50,130 nt of DNA, taken from JBBPYR01 sp038199755. Its GTDB lineage: Bacteria > Chloroflexota > Ktedonobacteria > Ktedonobacterales > Ktedonobacteraceae. The notes under the pieces were generated by a model, which searched no databases, was not told where the DNA came from, and saw nothing but the letters and a program-made list of their open reading frames with translations. Position 1 is the first letter of the stretch. The number at the start of each line of letters is the position of its first letter. The stretch lies in the NCBI GenBank assembly GCA_038199755.1, contig JBBPYR010000184.1, positions 1-50,130 on the forward strand, written 5' to 3'. The translations under genes were made by a program, and so were the position numbers. Shown here piece by piece: positions 41,825 through 49,896 of the stretch.

Positions 41825-41995
41825 ATGGCAGAACCAACCACCACGACGCAGCCTGTTGATGAAGTCGCTCTTAGTGAAGAAACTTCGACCGTAGATACAA
41901 GTGATGGGCAGGATGAGGAGGAATGGGACGAGGAGCTAGATGTGGAACTGATCATTGAAGACTTCACCATTGATGGTATCTGTGGTGTGTATTAG
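41825..41995 (+). CDS. mftA: Mycofactocin precursor peptide MftA
   Basis: A 56-residue peptide with a Thr/Glu/Asp-rich leader (EEWDEELDVELIIEDFTIDG) and the C-terminus IDGICGVY. The family hallmark is IDGMCGVY; here Met is Ile. The terminal Val-Tyr becomes the cofactor core after MftC action. AGAGAGG lies 7 nt before the ATG. The last base of its TAG stop is the first base of the GTG start of the downstream SDR gene, so precursor and a client dehydrogenase are cotranslated. It is short enough to be missed by automatic gene callers. Confidence 0.95.
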   Translation: MAEPTTTTQPVDEVALSEETSTVDTSDGQDEEEWDEELDVELIIEDFTIDGICGVY

Positions 41996-42837
41996 TGGGC
42001 AGTAGTGCTCGTTTTCAGGATCGTGTTGTATTTATTACGGGTGCTGCACGTGGCATGGGACGTTCCCATGCCCTTGCCTTTGCGCGCGAGGGAGCACGTT
42101 TGCTGCTGTGCGATACGAACCGCCGTTATGCCAGCGTGCCCTATCCCCTTTCACAAGAACAAGAGTTAACGTCACTTGCCCACGAAATTACGGAAATGGG
42201 ACGCACTGTAATTGCTGAACGGGTGGATGTTACCGATCTGGTGGCAATGCAAGGCTTGGTTGAGCAGGCACAACAAGAGTTAGGCTCTATCGATATTGTA
42301 GTGGCAAATGCTGGACTGTACTCGTTCGCACCCAGTTGGGAGCTTACTGAGGAGCAGTGGGATGAAACCGTCAATGTTGATTTGAAAGGTGTATGGATTA
42401 CCTGTAAGGTCGCGATTCCTCATATGCTTCCCAGACGAAACGGGAAAATTATCTGTATTTCCTCGACCGCGGGCTTTAAGGGTATGGCGAATCTCGCGCA
42501 TTATGTCGCGGCCAAGCATGGTGTGCTTGGCTTGATGAAGACGCTGGCCGTGGAGCTTGCTCCCTATAATATCAATGTGAACGCGGTCTGCCCAACGAGT
42601 ATTGATACAACAATGTGCCGCAATCAGGCTCTCTACGATGTCTTCGCGGGCGGCCCCGGCCCGAATGCAACCTATGAGCATATGCTGGAGCTGATGAATC
42701 AGTTGAATCTCTTTCCTGACCGCGATCTGCTGCCGCCCGAGGCGGTGAGCAATGCTGTCTTGTGGCTAGCTTCCGACGAGGCTAGGCATCTTACAGGCTG
42801 TGCTTTGCCAGTGGACGCCGGTTATTTGACACGGTAA
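41995..42837 (+). CDS. Mycofactocin-coupled SDR family oxidoreductase
   Basis: A 280-residue short-chain dehydrogenase. NAD-binding loop TGAARGMG (residues 15-22), VANAG, catalytic Ser in CISSTAGF, Tyr170 and Lys174 in YVAAKHG. Two features mark the mycofactocin-dependent subgroup: the insertion after the second strand (DTNRRYASVPYPLSQEQEL) and the C-terminal GCALPVDAGYLTR. Such enzymes hold NAD tightly and pass electrons to mycofactocin instead of exchanging the cofactor. The substrate alcohol is unknown. GTG start overlapping the mftA stop by one base. Confidence 0.92.
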   Translation: MGSSARFQDRVVFITGAARGMGRSHALAFAREGARLLLCDTNRRYASVPYPLSQEQELTSLAHEITEMGRTVIAERVDVTDLVAMQGLVEQAQQELGSIDIVVANAGLYSFAPSWELTEEQWDETVNVDLKGVWITCKVAIPHMLPRRNGKIICISSTAGFKGMANLAHYVAAKHGVLGLMKTLAVELAPYNINVNAVCPTSIDTTMCRNQALYDVFAGGPGPNATYEHMLELMNQLNLFPDRDLLPPEAVSNAVLWLASDEARHLTGCALPVDAGYLTR

Positions 42838-42961
42838 ACTCTGGAGACCTACAAAACATCAGCCGTTGTACGTCACGATGATGTCTTTGACATATGACAT
42901 GTGCTTGTGATAGCGTAAGTACACAACCTCGAAATGTAGACAGCTAGCAGAAAGTAGACGC

Positions 42962-44938
42962 ATGCATACTTTTCCGTTGAGTGCTCTGGTTGGGCAGCAG
43001 AAGATGCGGTTAGCTTTGCTACTCAATGCCGTCGATCCAGCAATCGGGGGTGTCCTTATTTGCGGTCGACGCGGCACTGGCAAGTCAACCGCTGTGCGTG
43101 CGCTGGCATCCCTCTTGCCCCCGCTAACGGGCGTGGCTGATTGCCCCTATTTTTGTGACGTAACGAAACCTCAGCGCATGTGTGCTGCTTGCCTGGCTCG
43201 TTATGAGCGCGAGGAACCGTTGCCACGCGAACAACGGTCCGTTCCCCTTGTTACTCTCCCTTTGAATGCCAGCGAAGATCGCGTCGCGGGCAGCTTTGAT
43301 CTTGCGACCGCGCTGGAAAGTGGCGGTATCCATTTCGCGCCAGGGTTGTTGGCCGCCGCCAATCGTGGTTTTCTTTACATCGATGAAATCAACCTGTTAA
43401 ACGATGCCCTGGTCGATCTCTTGCTTGACGCGGCAGCTCTCGGCGTCAATCGTGTGGAGCGCGATGGCATCTCAGTGGCTCATCCCGCCCGTTTTGTGCT
43501 CGTGGGAACGATGAATATCGAGGAAGGAATACTACGTCCACAGTTACTTGATCGTATCGGTCTGTATGTGGATGTGGAAGATGTCAAAGAGCCAGCCGAA
43601 CGTGCATTGGTGGTGGAGCGTCGCTTAGCCTATGACGACAATTCGGAGCGTTTTAGTGCGCAGTGGGCTGGTGCGGAGCATGAACTGCACGAACGTATCA
43701 AGGCAGCGCAACAACTCGTCTCTTCCGTGCGTGTCTCAGCTTATGTGCGGCAGGTGATTGCTCATCTTGTTGATCGCCAGCTACACGCGGAAGGGCATCG
43801 CGGCGATATCGTGGTGTTACGTACGGCTCGTGCGCTTGCCGCCTGGGAAGGGCGCAGCGATGTGCTGCTTGCTGATGTCGAGCAAGCAGTATTATTGGCC
43901 TTGCCACACCGTGCGCATCCGGGCAAAAATATACTCAAACAATTGGCACGCACTCTGGATGAGGTGCCAGCAGGTGGCTCAGACAGTGAGCAACCGGAAG
44001 AACTCGCTACCGTCGATGATGATTACGAAGTGAAAGAGCGTGGCGAGGAGCGCGAAGGGCCAGCTGGCTTGACGCGCCATTTGCGCGGTGACGACGATGT
44101 GGCTCAGATAGAGCGACTCATACAGGTGACACGCGACCGTCAGACGCGCCACGAGGCTGGAAGACGCTTTTTATCGCTGACATCGCGGCGCAGTGGACGC
44201 TTTACACGCAGTCGCTTGGCGCATCCGGTGACGGACGTTGCCTTTGCTGCTACCATTCGGGCGGCAGCTCCCTATCAGCAAACGCGCGGACGCGTGGCGG
44301 GTGAGCGCGTGATATTGCAGGCAAATGATCTGCGGCAGAAGGTGCGCGAACGCAAAACGCGTTCGCTATTGATATTGGTTGTCGATGGTAGCGATTCAGT
44401 AATGGCCCGTCAACTGATGGCAAAGACGAAACGCATCCTCTTGGCCTTGCTGCAAAACGCTTATGAGAAGCGTGATCGCGTGGCGATGTTGGTATTTCGC
44501 TTCGCGCAAGGGCGCGTTGTGCTGCCGCCGACGCGCAACTTCACCCGCGCACATCGCTGCGTTGAAGAACTCTATGTTGGTGGTTGTACACCTCTGGCAA
44601 CTGGCTTGTTAGAGGGTTTGCGTCTCGCTGAAACCGAACGGTTACGCGATAAGACCACCAGACCAATTCTGATCGTCCTGACCGATGGCATTGCCAACAT
44701 TGATCTCAATGGTAACATGCGCAGTGACACGCCACAGCGTGATGCTCTGGCCGTTGCCCATGAGATTGCTGCACAGCGCATTCCCACGGTTATGATTGAT
44801 ACAAACCCGCTTACGACGATGGCAAATGATGCTGGTGAGCGTGTGACCAGTCCGGGGCGTCAACTTGCCCAGGCATTGGCCGCCGATTATTATCAGTATT
44901 GTTTGCCCTATGATCCCATGCTCCTCAAGAGGGCTTGA
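42962..44938 (+). CDS. Magnesium-chelatase-like AAA+ ATPase with VWA domain (ChlI + ChlD-like fusion)
   Basis: A 658-residue protein. Residues 1-330 are a ChlI-type AAA+ module: FPLSALVGQQKMRLALLLNA, Walker A GRRGTGKS (35-42), a four-Cys insert (CPYFCDVTKPQRMCAAC), Walker B FLYIDEINLLND and the GTMNIEEGILRPQLLDR sensor region. A charged linker follows, then a VWA domain with MIDAS residues DGSDS (475-479), CTPLATG and LTDG. In photosynthetic bacteria such proteins insert Mg into protoporphyrin, but no ChlH or other chlorophyll gene is present, and similar proteins occur in non-photosynthetic bacteria with unclear roles. Here it lies between the SDR and the alcohol dehydrogenase genes, suggesting a remodelling or metal-insertion role for them (inference). 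Confidence 0.87.
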   Translation: MHTFPLSALVGQQKMRLALLLNAVDPAIGGVLICGRRGTGKSTAVRALASLLPPLTGVADCPYFCDVTKPQRMCAACLARYEREEPLPREQRSVPLVTLPLNASEDRVAGSFDLATALESGGIHFAPGLLAAANRGFLYIDEINLLNDALVDLLLDAAALGVNRVERDGISVAHPARFVLVGTMNIEEGILRPQLLDRIGLYVDVEDVKEPAERALVVERRLAYDDNSERFSAQWAGAEHELHERIKAAQQLVSSVRVSAYVRQVIAHLVDRQLHAEGHRGDIVVLRTARALAAWEGRSDVLLADVEQAVLLALPHRAHPGKNILKQLARTLDEVPAGGSDSEQPEELATVDDDYEVKERGEEREGPAGLTRHLRGDDDVAQIERLIQVTRDRQTRHEAGRRFLSLTSRRSGRFTRSRLAHPVTDVAFAATIRAAAPYQQTRGRVAGERVILQANDLRQKVRERKTRSLLILVVDGSDSVMARQLMAKTKRILLALLQNAYEKRDRVAMLVFRFAQGRVVLPPTRNFTRAHRCVEELYVGGCTPLATGLLEGLRLAETERLRDKTTRPILIVLTDGIANIDLNGNMRSDTPQRDALAVAHEIAAQRIPTVMIDTNPLTTMANDAGERVTSPGRQLAQALAADYYQYCLPYDPMLLKRA

Positions 44939-45039
44939 GGACGTATAATGGATACGTAGCGTGCAAGTGACGTCGTTGTTACCTGCAAAGTGGTTGTTAG
45001 TTTGTCACCGTATGTCACTTATAGGAAGGAACGTTTGCA

Positions 45040-46149
45040 ATGAAGACACGAACCGCAGTGATTTACACACCCGGAGAACCCATTGTTATTGAGGAGCTTG
45101 AGCTTGATGCACCAAAGACCCACGAGGTGCAGGTCAAGATGGTGGCGGCAGGTATTTGCCACTCCGATTATCACATTATCTCCGGCGAACTCCCTGGTTA
45201 TTTACCAATGGCTCTCGGACATGAAGGGGCAGGTATAGTCGAGGCTGTTGGCCCTGAAGTATCGAACGTCAAACCCGGCGATCACGTGGTGTTGACGTTC
45301 ATTCCCTCGTGTGGTGTCTGCTATTACTGCACCACTGGTCATGCCAACCTATGTAATATGGGCGCAGCAATCCTGATGGGGCCGCAGCTTGATGGTACCT
45401 TCCGCATGCACAATCAGAAGGGCGAAAATGTCGGCCAAATGTGCGTGATCTCTACGTTCAGTGAGCGTTCGGTTGTGCCTGATGCATCGGTCGTCAAAGT
45501 TGCGGACTACTATCCGCTCGATAAAGCTGTGCTGGTAGGCTGTGGCGTACCAACCGGCGTGGGTGCGGTGATCTATCGTGCCAAGGTTGAGCCGGGAAGC
45601 ACCGTGATGGTGATTGGCTGTGGCGGCATCGGCATGAATGTCGTACAAGGGGCCGCTATCGCGGGCGCACGCATGATTATCGCGGTTGACACCGTTGACT
45701 TCAAGCTGGAACAGGCACTGAAGTTCGGCGCGACCCATACCATCAACGCGAAGAATGAGGATGTTGTAAGCAAGGTCAAGGAATTGACATGGGGCGAAGG
45801 TGTGCGCTATGCATTCGAGGCGATTGCTACCCCAGCTACGATTGGGCAGGCATATGCTTGCACGGCCAAGAATGGGACTGTGGTCGTGATTGGCTTGACT
45901 GCTGCTACTGCCGAGTCCATTCCTGTTCCGCCACTCGATCTGGTGCTGTTCCAGAAAACGGTGATGGGCACACTGTATGGTGATTCGCAGCCACGCAAGG
46001 ATATCCCTCAGTTGCTGGCGATGTATCATGCGGGCAAGTTGAAGCTGGACGAGCTAATTACGAAGAGGTATACGCTCGATCAGGTCAACGAGGCCTATGC
46101 TGATATGATCGCGGGTAAGAATATCCGTGGCGTCATCGATTTCGCGTAA
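45040..46149 (+). CDS. NDMA-dependent-type (mycofactocin-linked) zinc alcohol dehydrogenase
   Basis: A 369-residue class III-like medium-chain dehydrogenase. Catalytic zinc ligands C40 (GICHSDYH) and H61/E62 (GHEGAG), structural zinc cysteines C91, C94, C97 and C105 (CGVCYYCTTGHANLC), Rossmann loop GCGGIGMN. The sequence closely follows the group described as NDMA-dependent methanol/alcohol dehydrogenases, whose NAD is not exchangeable and whose electrons go to mycofactocin. Its presence next to mftA, mftB, mftC and mftF supports this. ATAGGAAGGA precedes the ATG. A hairpin terminator follows. Confidence 0.92.
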   Translation: MKTRTAVIYTPGEPIVIEELELDAPKTHEVQVKMVAAGICHSDYHIISGELPGYLPMALGHEGAGIVEAVGPEVSNVKPGDHVVLTFIPSCGVCYYCTTGHANLCNMGAAILMGPQLDGTFRMHNQKGENVGQMCVISTFSERSVVPDASVVKVADYYPLDKAVLVGCGVPTGVGAVIYRAKVEPGSTVMVIGCGGIGMNVVQGAAIAGARMIIAVDTVDFKLEQALKFGATHTINAKNEDVVSKVKELTWGEGVRYAFEAIATPATIGQAYACTAKNGTVVVIGLTAATAESIPVPPLDLVLFQKTVMGTLYGDSQPRKDIPQLLAMYHAGKLKLDELITKRYTLDQVNEAYADMIAGKNIRGVIDFA

Positions 46150-46167
46150 GGGCAAGTATCGTGCATG

Positions 46168-46200
46168 AGGGTAGTTCGTGGTATTTCCACGAGCTACCCT
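46168..46200 (+). terminator. Hairpin terminator after the alcohol dehydrogenase
   Basis: AGGGTAG/CTACCCT and TCGTGG/CCACGA stems separated by one T-G pair, with loop TATTT, begin 18 bp after the stop. The short T-rich sequence after it is weak. It separates the dehydrogenase from the next AAA+ gene, perhaps only partially. Confidence 0.6.
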
Positions 46201-46225
46201 TCATATCATATTCAGAAAGCTCATT

Positions 46226-47254
46226 ATGTATACCTATCCATTCAGCGCGATTGTGGGTCAGGAAGAGATGAAGCTGGCCTTGCTTCTCAATGCGATTCAA
46301 CCAGCGATTGGTGGCGTGCTAATTCGCGGCGAGAAGGGAACCGCGAAATCGACCGCGGTACGCGCTTTAGCAGGCGTTCTGCCAGAGTTAACCGTAGTTG
46401 CTGATTGCCCGTTCTCTTGTCCACCTGACCAGCCCTCTCTGCTATGTAACTCTTGTCGTGCGCGGCGGGAAAACGGCGAAACGCTGCCCACGACGCAACG
46501 GCGCATGCGTGTGGTAGACCTGCCCATCAATGCTTCGGAAGATCGCGTGGTGGGAACGCTCGACCTGGAACATGCATTGCGTGAAGGACAACGACGCTTT
46601 GAACCGGGTGTGCTGGCAGAGGCAAATCGTGGTATATTGTATGTGGATGAGGTCAATCTCCTCGATGACTATGTGGTAGATGTGCTGCTTGATGCGGCTG
46701 CGATGGGCACAAATATTGTTGAGCGAGAAGGAATTTCGTTCAGCCATCCCGCCCGTTTTCTCCTGGTGGGCACGATGAATCCTGAAGAGGGAGAACTGCG
46801 CCCACAGCTTACCGACCGCTTTGGCTTGTGTGTCGATATTGCGTCTCTTCACGATATTCATCAGCGTGTGCAGATCGTGGAACTGCGCGAGCAATTTGAG
46901 TCGGCCCCACAACAATTCTTGGCTGATTTTGCGGCAAGTGAGCAGGCACTACGTGAGCGCATTGCGCAGGCGGCACAGCTAGAACGGCAAGTGACGGTTT
47001 CGCGCACAGTCGCGGAACTGATCGCACTCATCAACATAGAGCTGGATATTGACGGGCATCGTGGCGATATTGTGATGCGCCGTGCCGCCCAAACCTATGC
47101 CGCTTATCTGGGTGTTGAAGAGGTGACGCCTGCCCATGTGTATACGATTGCACCTATGGCTCTGGCACATCGGCTGAAACGCTTACCACTGCAACAAACG
47201 GCACGGACTGTGGATGAAGCTTTGCACGCGATAAAGAAGAGACATCCCTACTAG
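46226..47254 (+). CDS. ChlI-like AAA+ ATPase (magnesium-chelatase subunit I family)
   Basis: A 342-residue AAA+ protein: YPFSAIVGQEEMKLALLLNA, Walker A GEKGTAKS (35-42), Cys-rich insert CPFSCPPDQPSLLCNSC, Walker B LYVDEVNLLDD and sensor region GTMNPEEGELRPQLTDR. It is a paralogue of the N-terminal half of the protein at 42962-44938 and would normally form mixed rings with a VWA partner. The ATG at 46226 is used, because an upstream GTG at 46178 adds unrelated residues and lies in the terminator-proximal DNA. No cobalt or magnesium chelatase large subunit is nearby, so a porphyrin role is not supported here. Confidence 0.87.
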   Translation: MYTYPFSAIVGQEEMKLALLLNAIQPAIGGVLIRGEKGTAKSTAVRALAGVLPELTVVADCPFSCPPDQPSLLCNSCRARRENGETLPTTQRRMRVVDLPINASEDRVVGTLDLEHALREGQRRFEPGVLAEANRGILYVDEVNLLDDYVVDVLLDAAAMGTNIVEREGISFSHPARFLLVGTMNPEEGELRPQLTDRFGLCVDIASLHDIHQRVQIVELREQFESAPQQFLADFAASEQALRERIAQAAQLERQVTVSRTVAELIALINIELDIDGHRGDIVMRRAAQTYAAYLGVEEVTPAHVYTIAPMALAHRLKRLPLQQTARTVDEALHAIKKRHPY

Positions 47255-47274
47255 TTTTCCAGAGAGGGCAGGTT

Positions 47275-47796
47275 ATGAACATTGCTCAGGGATTGATGCA
47301 CGCAAAAAAGGTCTTTGGTAATAATCAGGCGATAGTGTGTGGCAATACGCGCTACACCTGGAAAGAGTGTGAGCAGCGCACTGATCGGCTGGCGCGTGGT
47401 CTCGCCGCTCTCGGCATTGCACGCGGTGATCGTGTGGCTGTGCTCATGCTGAATTGTCATCGTTATTTTGAACTATATTATGCCTGCGCTCGCATGGGTG
47501 CGGTAATGGTGCCTCTCAATATTCGTCTCGCACGAGCTGAGATCGTCTTCATTCTCAATGATAGCGAGTCGAAGGCTCTGATCGTGGACAAGACCTTCGA
47601 GCCCTATGCGGTTGGACGCGATACCTTTGATACCGTGAAACACGTTATCAGCACCTCTGATGAGATACCAGCCGCGATGGAGAGCTACGAAGACCTGATT
47701 GACAAAGGGGCAACCATGCAGGAGAGCGTCGACCAGATCATGGAGGAGAATGACCTAGCGGGCCTCTTCTTAATTAATTTTGTAGGTCTGCTCTAG
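47275..47796 (+). pseudogene. Truncated acyl-CoA ligase (N-terminal part only)
   Basis: The 173-residue frame is the first third of an AMP-dependent acyl-CoA ligase (YTWKECEQRTDRLARGLAALG, then MGAVMVPLNIRLARAEI). It ends at ENDLAGLF, exactly where family members continue into the ATP-binding P-loop (YTSGTTG). The remaining codons (LINFVGLL) are just the antisense of the C-terminal codons of the convergent isocitrate-lyase-family gene. The enzyme cannot be active. It reads from the ChlI-like gene with a 20-bp gap and once may have been the next gene of that operon. Confidence 0.85.
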
Positions 47797-48642
47797 TTGT
47801 TGGATTGCGGGCAGACCGATGGTCTCAGTAAATTGTGGAAATGTCACCATGTGGGCTGCGAACGGGGTGGATGTCTGGCCTTGCTTTAAGGTTTCTAGCA
47901 ACGCTAGCATAGCGTGGGTCGCGGCAAACAGGGTGCTGACGGGAAAGATGACCAGTTTGAAGCCAAGTGCGCGAATTTCGTCCAGGGAAAGCTGGGGCGT
48001 TTTGCCGCTCTCCACCCAATTGAAGAGCAGCGGAGTATCTGGAAATGTCTTTGCGATAATTTGTAGTTCTGCCAAGGAACGTGGTGCTTCAATGAAGAGA
48101 ACATCTGCGCCTGCTTCTTGATAGGCTTTGGCTCGCTGGAGCGCATCATCGAGGCCATAGACCGCATTCGCGTCGGTGCGGGCAATGATGATAAAATCGG
48201 GGTCACGTCGTGCGTCAACCGCGGCGTGTATTTTTTGCACCATTTCTGGCAGCGGAATGACCTGCTTACCTTCCATATGGCCACATTTCTTCGGCCATAT
48301 CTGGTCTTCAATGTGGAGAGCTGCGACACCTGCACGTTCATATTCCTGAATGGTGCGCCGCACGTTGATGGGGTTGCCATAGCCGGTATCGGCGTCGGCG
48401 ATCAGGGGAATATCGCCGACGACTGCGGCTAGTGCCGCGGCCCTACTCACCATTTCATTCATTGTTAATAGGCCAATGTCGGGTTGGCCGAGCACGCTCG
48501 CCGCTGTCCCGAAGCCAGTCATATAGACGGCAGAAAAGCCTGCCTGGGCAATGAGGCGAGCACTCAAGGCGTCATAGGCTCCTGGCGCGACGAGCAGTTC
48601 ATTGCTGGTCAGGAGTTGGCGTAAACGAGTGGTGGTACGCAT
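47770..48642 (-). CDS. Isocitrate lyase / PEP mutase family protein (2-methylisocitrate lyase- or oxaloacetate decarboxylase-like)
   Basis: A 290-residue TIM-barrel enzyme. Family landmarks are VYMTGFGTAASVLGQPDIG, the metal-binding ADADTGYGN, HIEDQIWPKKCGHMEGKQVIP with the active-site loop Cys (KKCGH), and FIIIARTDA. The loop KKCGH is that of the 2-methylisocitrate lyase-like branch, but carboxyvinyl-phosphonate and oxaloacetate-decarboxylating members are close, so the substrate is open. GAAGGAT precedes the ATG. The gene ends at its natural C-terminus, exactly at the breakpoint of the truncated ligase. Confidence 0.88.
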   Translation of the reverse strand: MRTTTRLRQLLTSNELLVAPGAYDALSARLIAQAGFSAVYMTGFGTAASVLGQPDIGLLTMNEMVSRAAALAAVVGDIPLIADADTGYGNPINVRRTIQEYERAGVAALHIEDQIWPKKCGHMEGKQVIPLPEMVQKIHAAVDARRDPDFIIIARTDANAVYGLDDALQRAKAYQEAGADVLFIEAPRSLAELQIIAKTFPDTPLLFNWVESGKTPQLSLDEIRALGFKLVIFPVSTLFAATHAMLALLETLKQGQTSTPFAAHMVTFPQFTETIGLPAIQQLEQTYKIN

Positions 48643-48659
48643 AGGTTATCCTTCTTTGC

Positions 48660-49796
48660 TTATCCATTCATCGTAAGGTGGGGAACGATTACACGTAAAC
48701 GCTGCTGAGCGATACGGGCGGAAACTGGCGTTTGACCACGAACCTCGCCATCCAGTGTCACCTCCTGTGGGTCAGTGTTCGTCGTGATGGAGATGCCCCG
48801 TGCGCGCACGTGATGTACGCCGGGGATGCCTGTGAGTTCGGCTGGGTGCAGCGTGGGAAAACGGTTATGCCATTCGGAAGCAGTCGTTGCTTGTTGCTCG
48901 TGTAGACTAAAGAAGCGTGCGAATGTTGTGCTCAGCCTTCCCAACTCGACCTCTTCTATGACCACAATATCCAGCAACCCATCAGAAAGGCTCGCGCCTG
49001 GAATAGAAAGTTGCCATTGGCCACCAAAAATGGGGGCATTGATGACGGTGGCTTGTAATGCACGGCATTGCAAGAACATAGGTTCCTGCGCGTACGTAGG
49101 AGCAGTGGTGGATGCAGGCAATGCAGGGGATGCAGAGGCAGCGGTTAATGATGGATACATGGCCAGTTCTTCAAAGCGCAGTTGCATGTCGATGGCGGTA
49201 TGATTGCGCAGCACCTCTAAGGCCGCGAATGGGTAGTTTAAGCGTCCAAAGCGTTTACGAGAGGCGACGTTGGTGGCGAGGCGTGCGAATTGCACATTTA
49301 GACCAATGGTCAGCACATGCGCAAAGTAGCCATGCTTTTGGGCCGCTTTCTGCTGCTCGACGACAGATGCGTCTTTGGGTTGCTCAATTGTGGCATGAGG
49401 GGTTTGTTGCGCGGGTTGCGCGACGCCAATATCTATCAGCCGCTCGTGCCCCGTTGCAATAACTTCTATGGCCGTTGGTAGGTGCTGTGGAATCGCCAAT
49501 GACCGGGCGATATCGTTTGCTGTACCGAGTGGGAGAATGGCCAATGGAAGGCCAGCTTCCACAATGTGGGTGATAACGCCCCCTACCAGACCATCGCCGC
49601 CAGCTGCGATGACCAGATCAACACCGCGTTGCTGCCAGTTTGCTCCCTGTGGTGGTAGATCGTCTAAGCTTGCTATTGATAGCGTATCAACAATTGCTGA
49701 TCCCGATTGTCGGAGTAGTTCAAGAGCATGGGTGAGTTCGCCAGCCCGCCCAGAATGTGGGCTGTGAACGATGAGAACGTTTTTTGCTGATGACAA
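48660..49796 (-). CDS. Diacylglycerol kinase family lipid kinase (YegS/DgkB-like)
   Basis: A 378-residue protein with the catalytic motif GGDGLVGGVITHI and the conserved LPLGTANDIARSL, followed by the C-terminal beta-sandwich domain with LSDGLLDIVVIEE and the final VTLDGE. It phosphorylates a lipid such as diacylglycerol or a related long-chain alcohol at the membrane. A Gln/Ala-rich linker (about residues 145-178) separates the two domains and is longer than usual. Start is TTG at 49796: AAGGA lies suitably upstream, and no in-frame ATG exists nearby. It precedes the isocitrate-lyase-family gene with a 17-bp gap. Confidence 0.87.
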   Translation of the reverse strand: MSSAKNVLIVHSPHSGRAGELTHALELLRQSGSAIVDTLSIASLDDLPPQGANWQQRGVDLVIAAGGDGLVGGVITHIVEAGLPLAILPLGTANDIARSLAIPQHLPTAIEVIATGHERLIDIGVAQPAQQTPHATIEQPKDASVVEQQKAAQKHGYFAHVLTIGLNVQFARLATNVASRKRFGRLNYPFAALEVLRNHTAIDMQLRFEELAMYPSLTAASASPALPASTTAPTYAQEPMFLQCRALQATVINAPIFGGQWQLSIPGASLSDGLLDIVVIEEVELGRLSTTFARFFSLHEQQATTASEWHNRFPTLHPAELTGIPGVHHVRARGISITTNTDPQEVTLDGEVRGQTPVSARIAQQRLRVIVPHLTMNG

Positions 49797-49896
49797 GCGT
49801 GCATCCTTTTTGGTATTGTGCTGGCACTATTCACTAGTGTACTTTTCCCTCTCACTATAGAACAAATTGGAAGCAGATGCAATAATTGAGCTATTG

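Noticed and set aside
42887..42916. Fourth TTG-18 promoter before the ChlI/VWA gene (TTGACA-18-TAGCGT)
   Set aside because: The -35 and spacer fit, but the -10 shares only three bases with consensus and is not TATGCT, so I did not count it as part of the shared set.
45349..46029. A 226-codon minus-strand open frame inside the alcohol dehydrogenase gene
   Set aside because: It is antisense to a strongly conserved enzyme, is rich in His/Asn/Arg with no family look and no ribosome binding site; it is a by-product of codon usage on the other strand.
42962..47254. Chlorophyll or bacteriochlorophyll biosynthesis suggested by the magnesium-chelatase-like genes
   Set aside because: No ChlH-type large subunit, no other pigment gene, and both proteins carry Cys inserts and sit beside dehydrogenases; the AAA+ family is widespread in non-photosynthetic bacteria.
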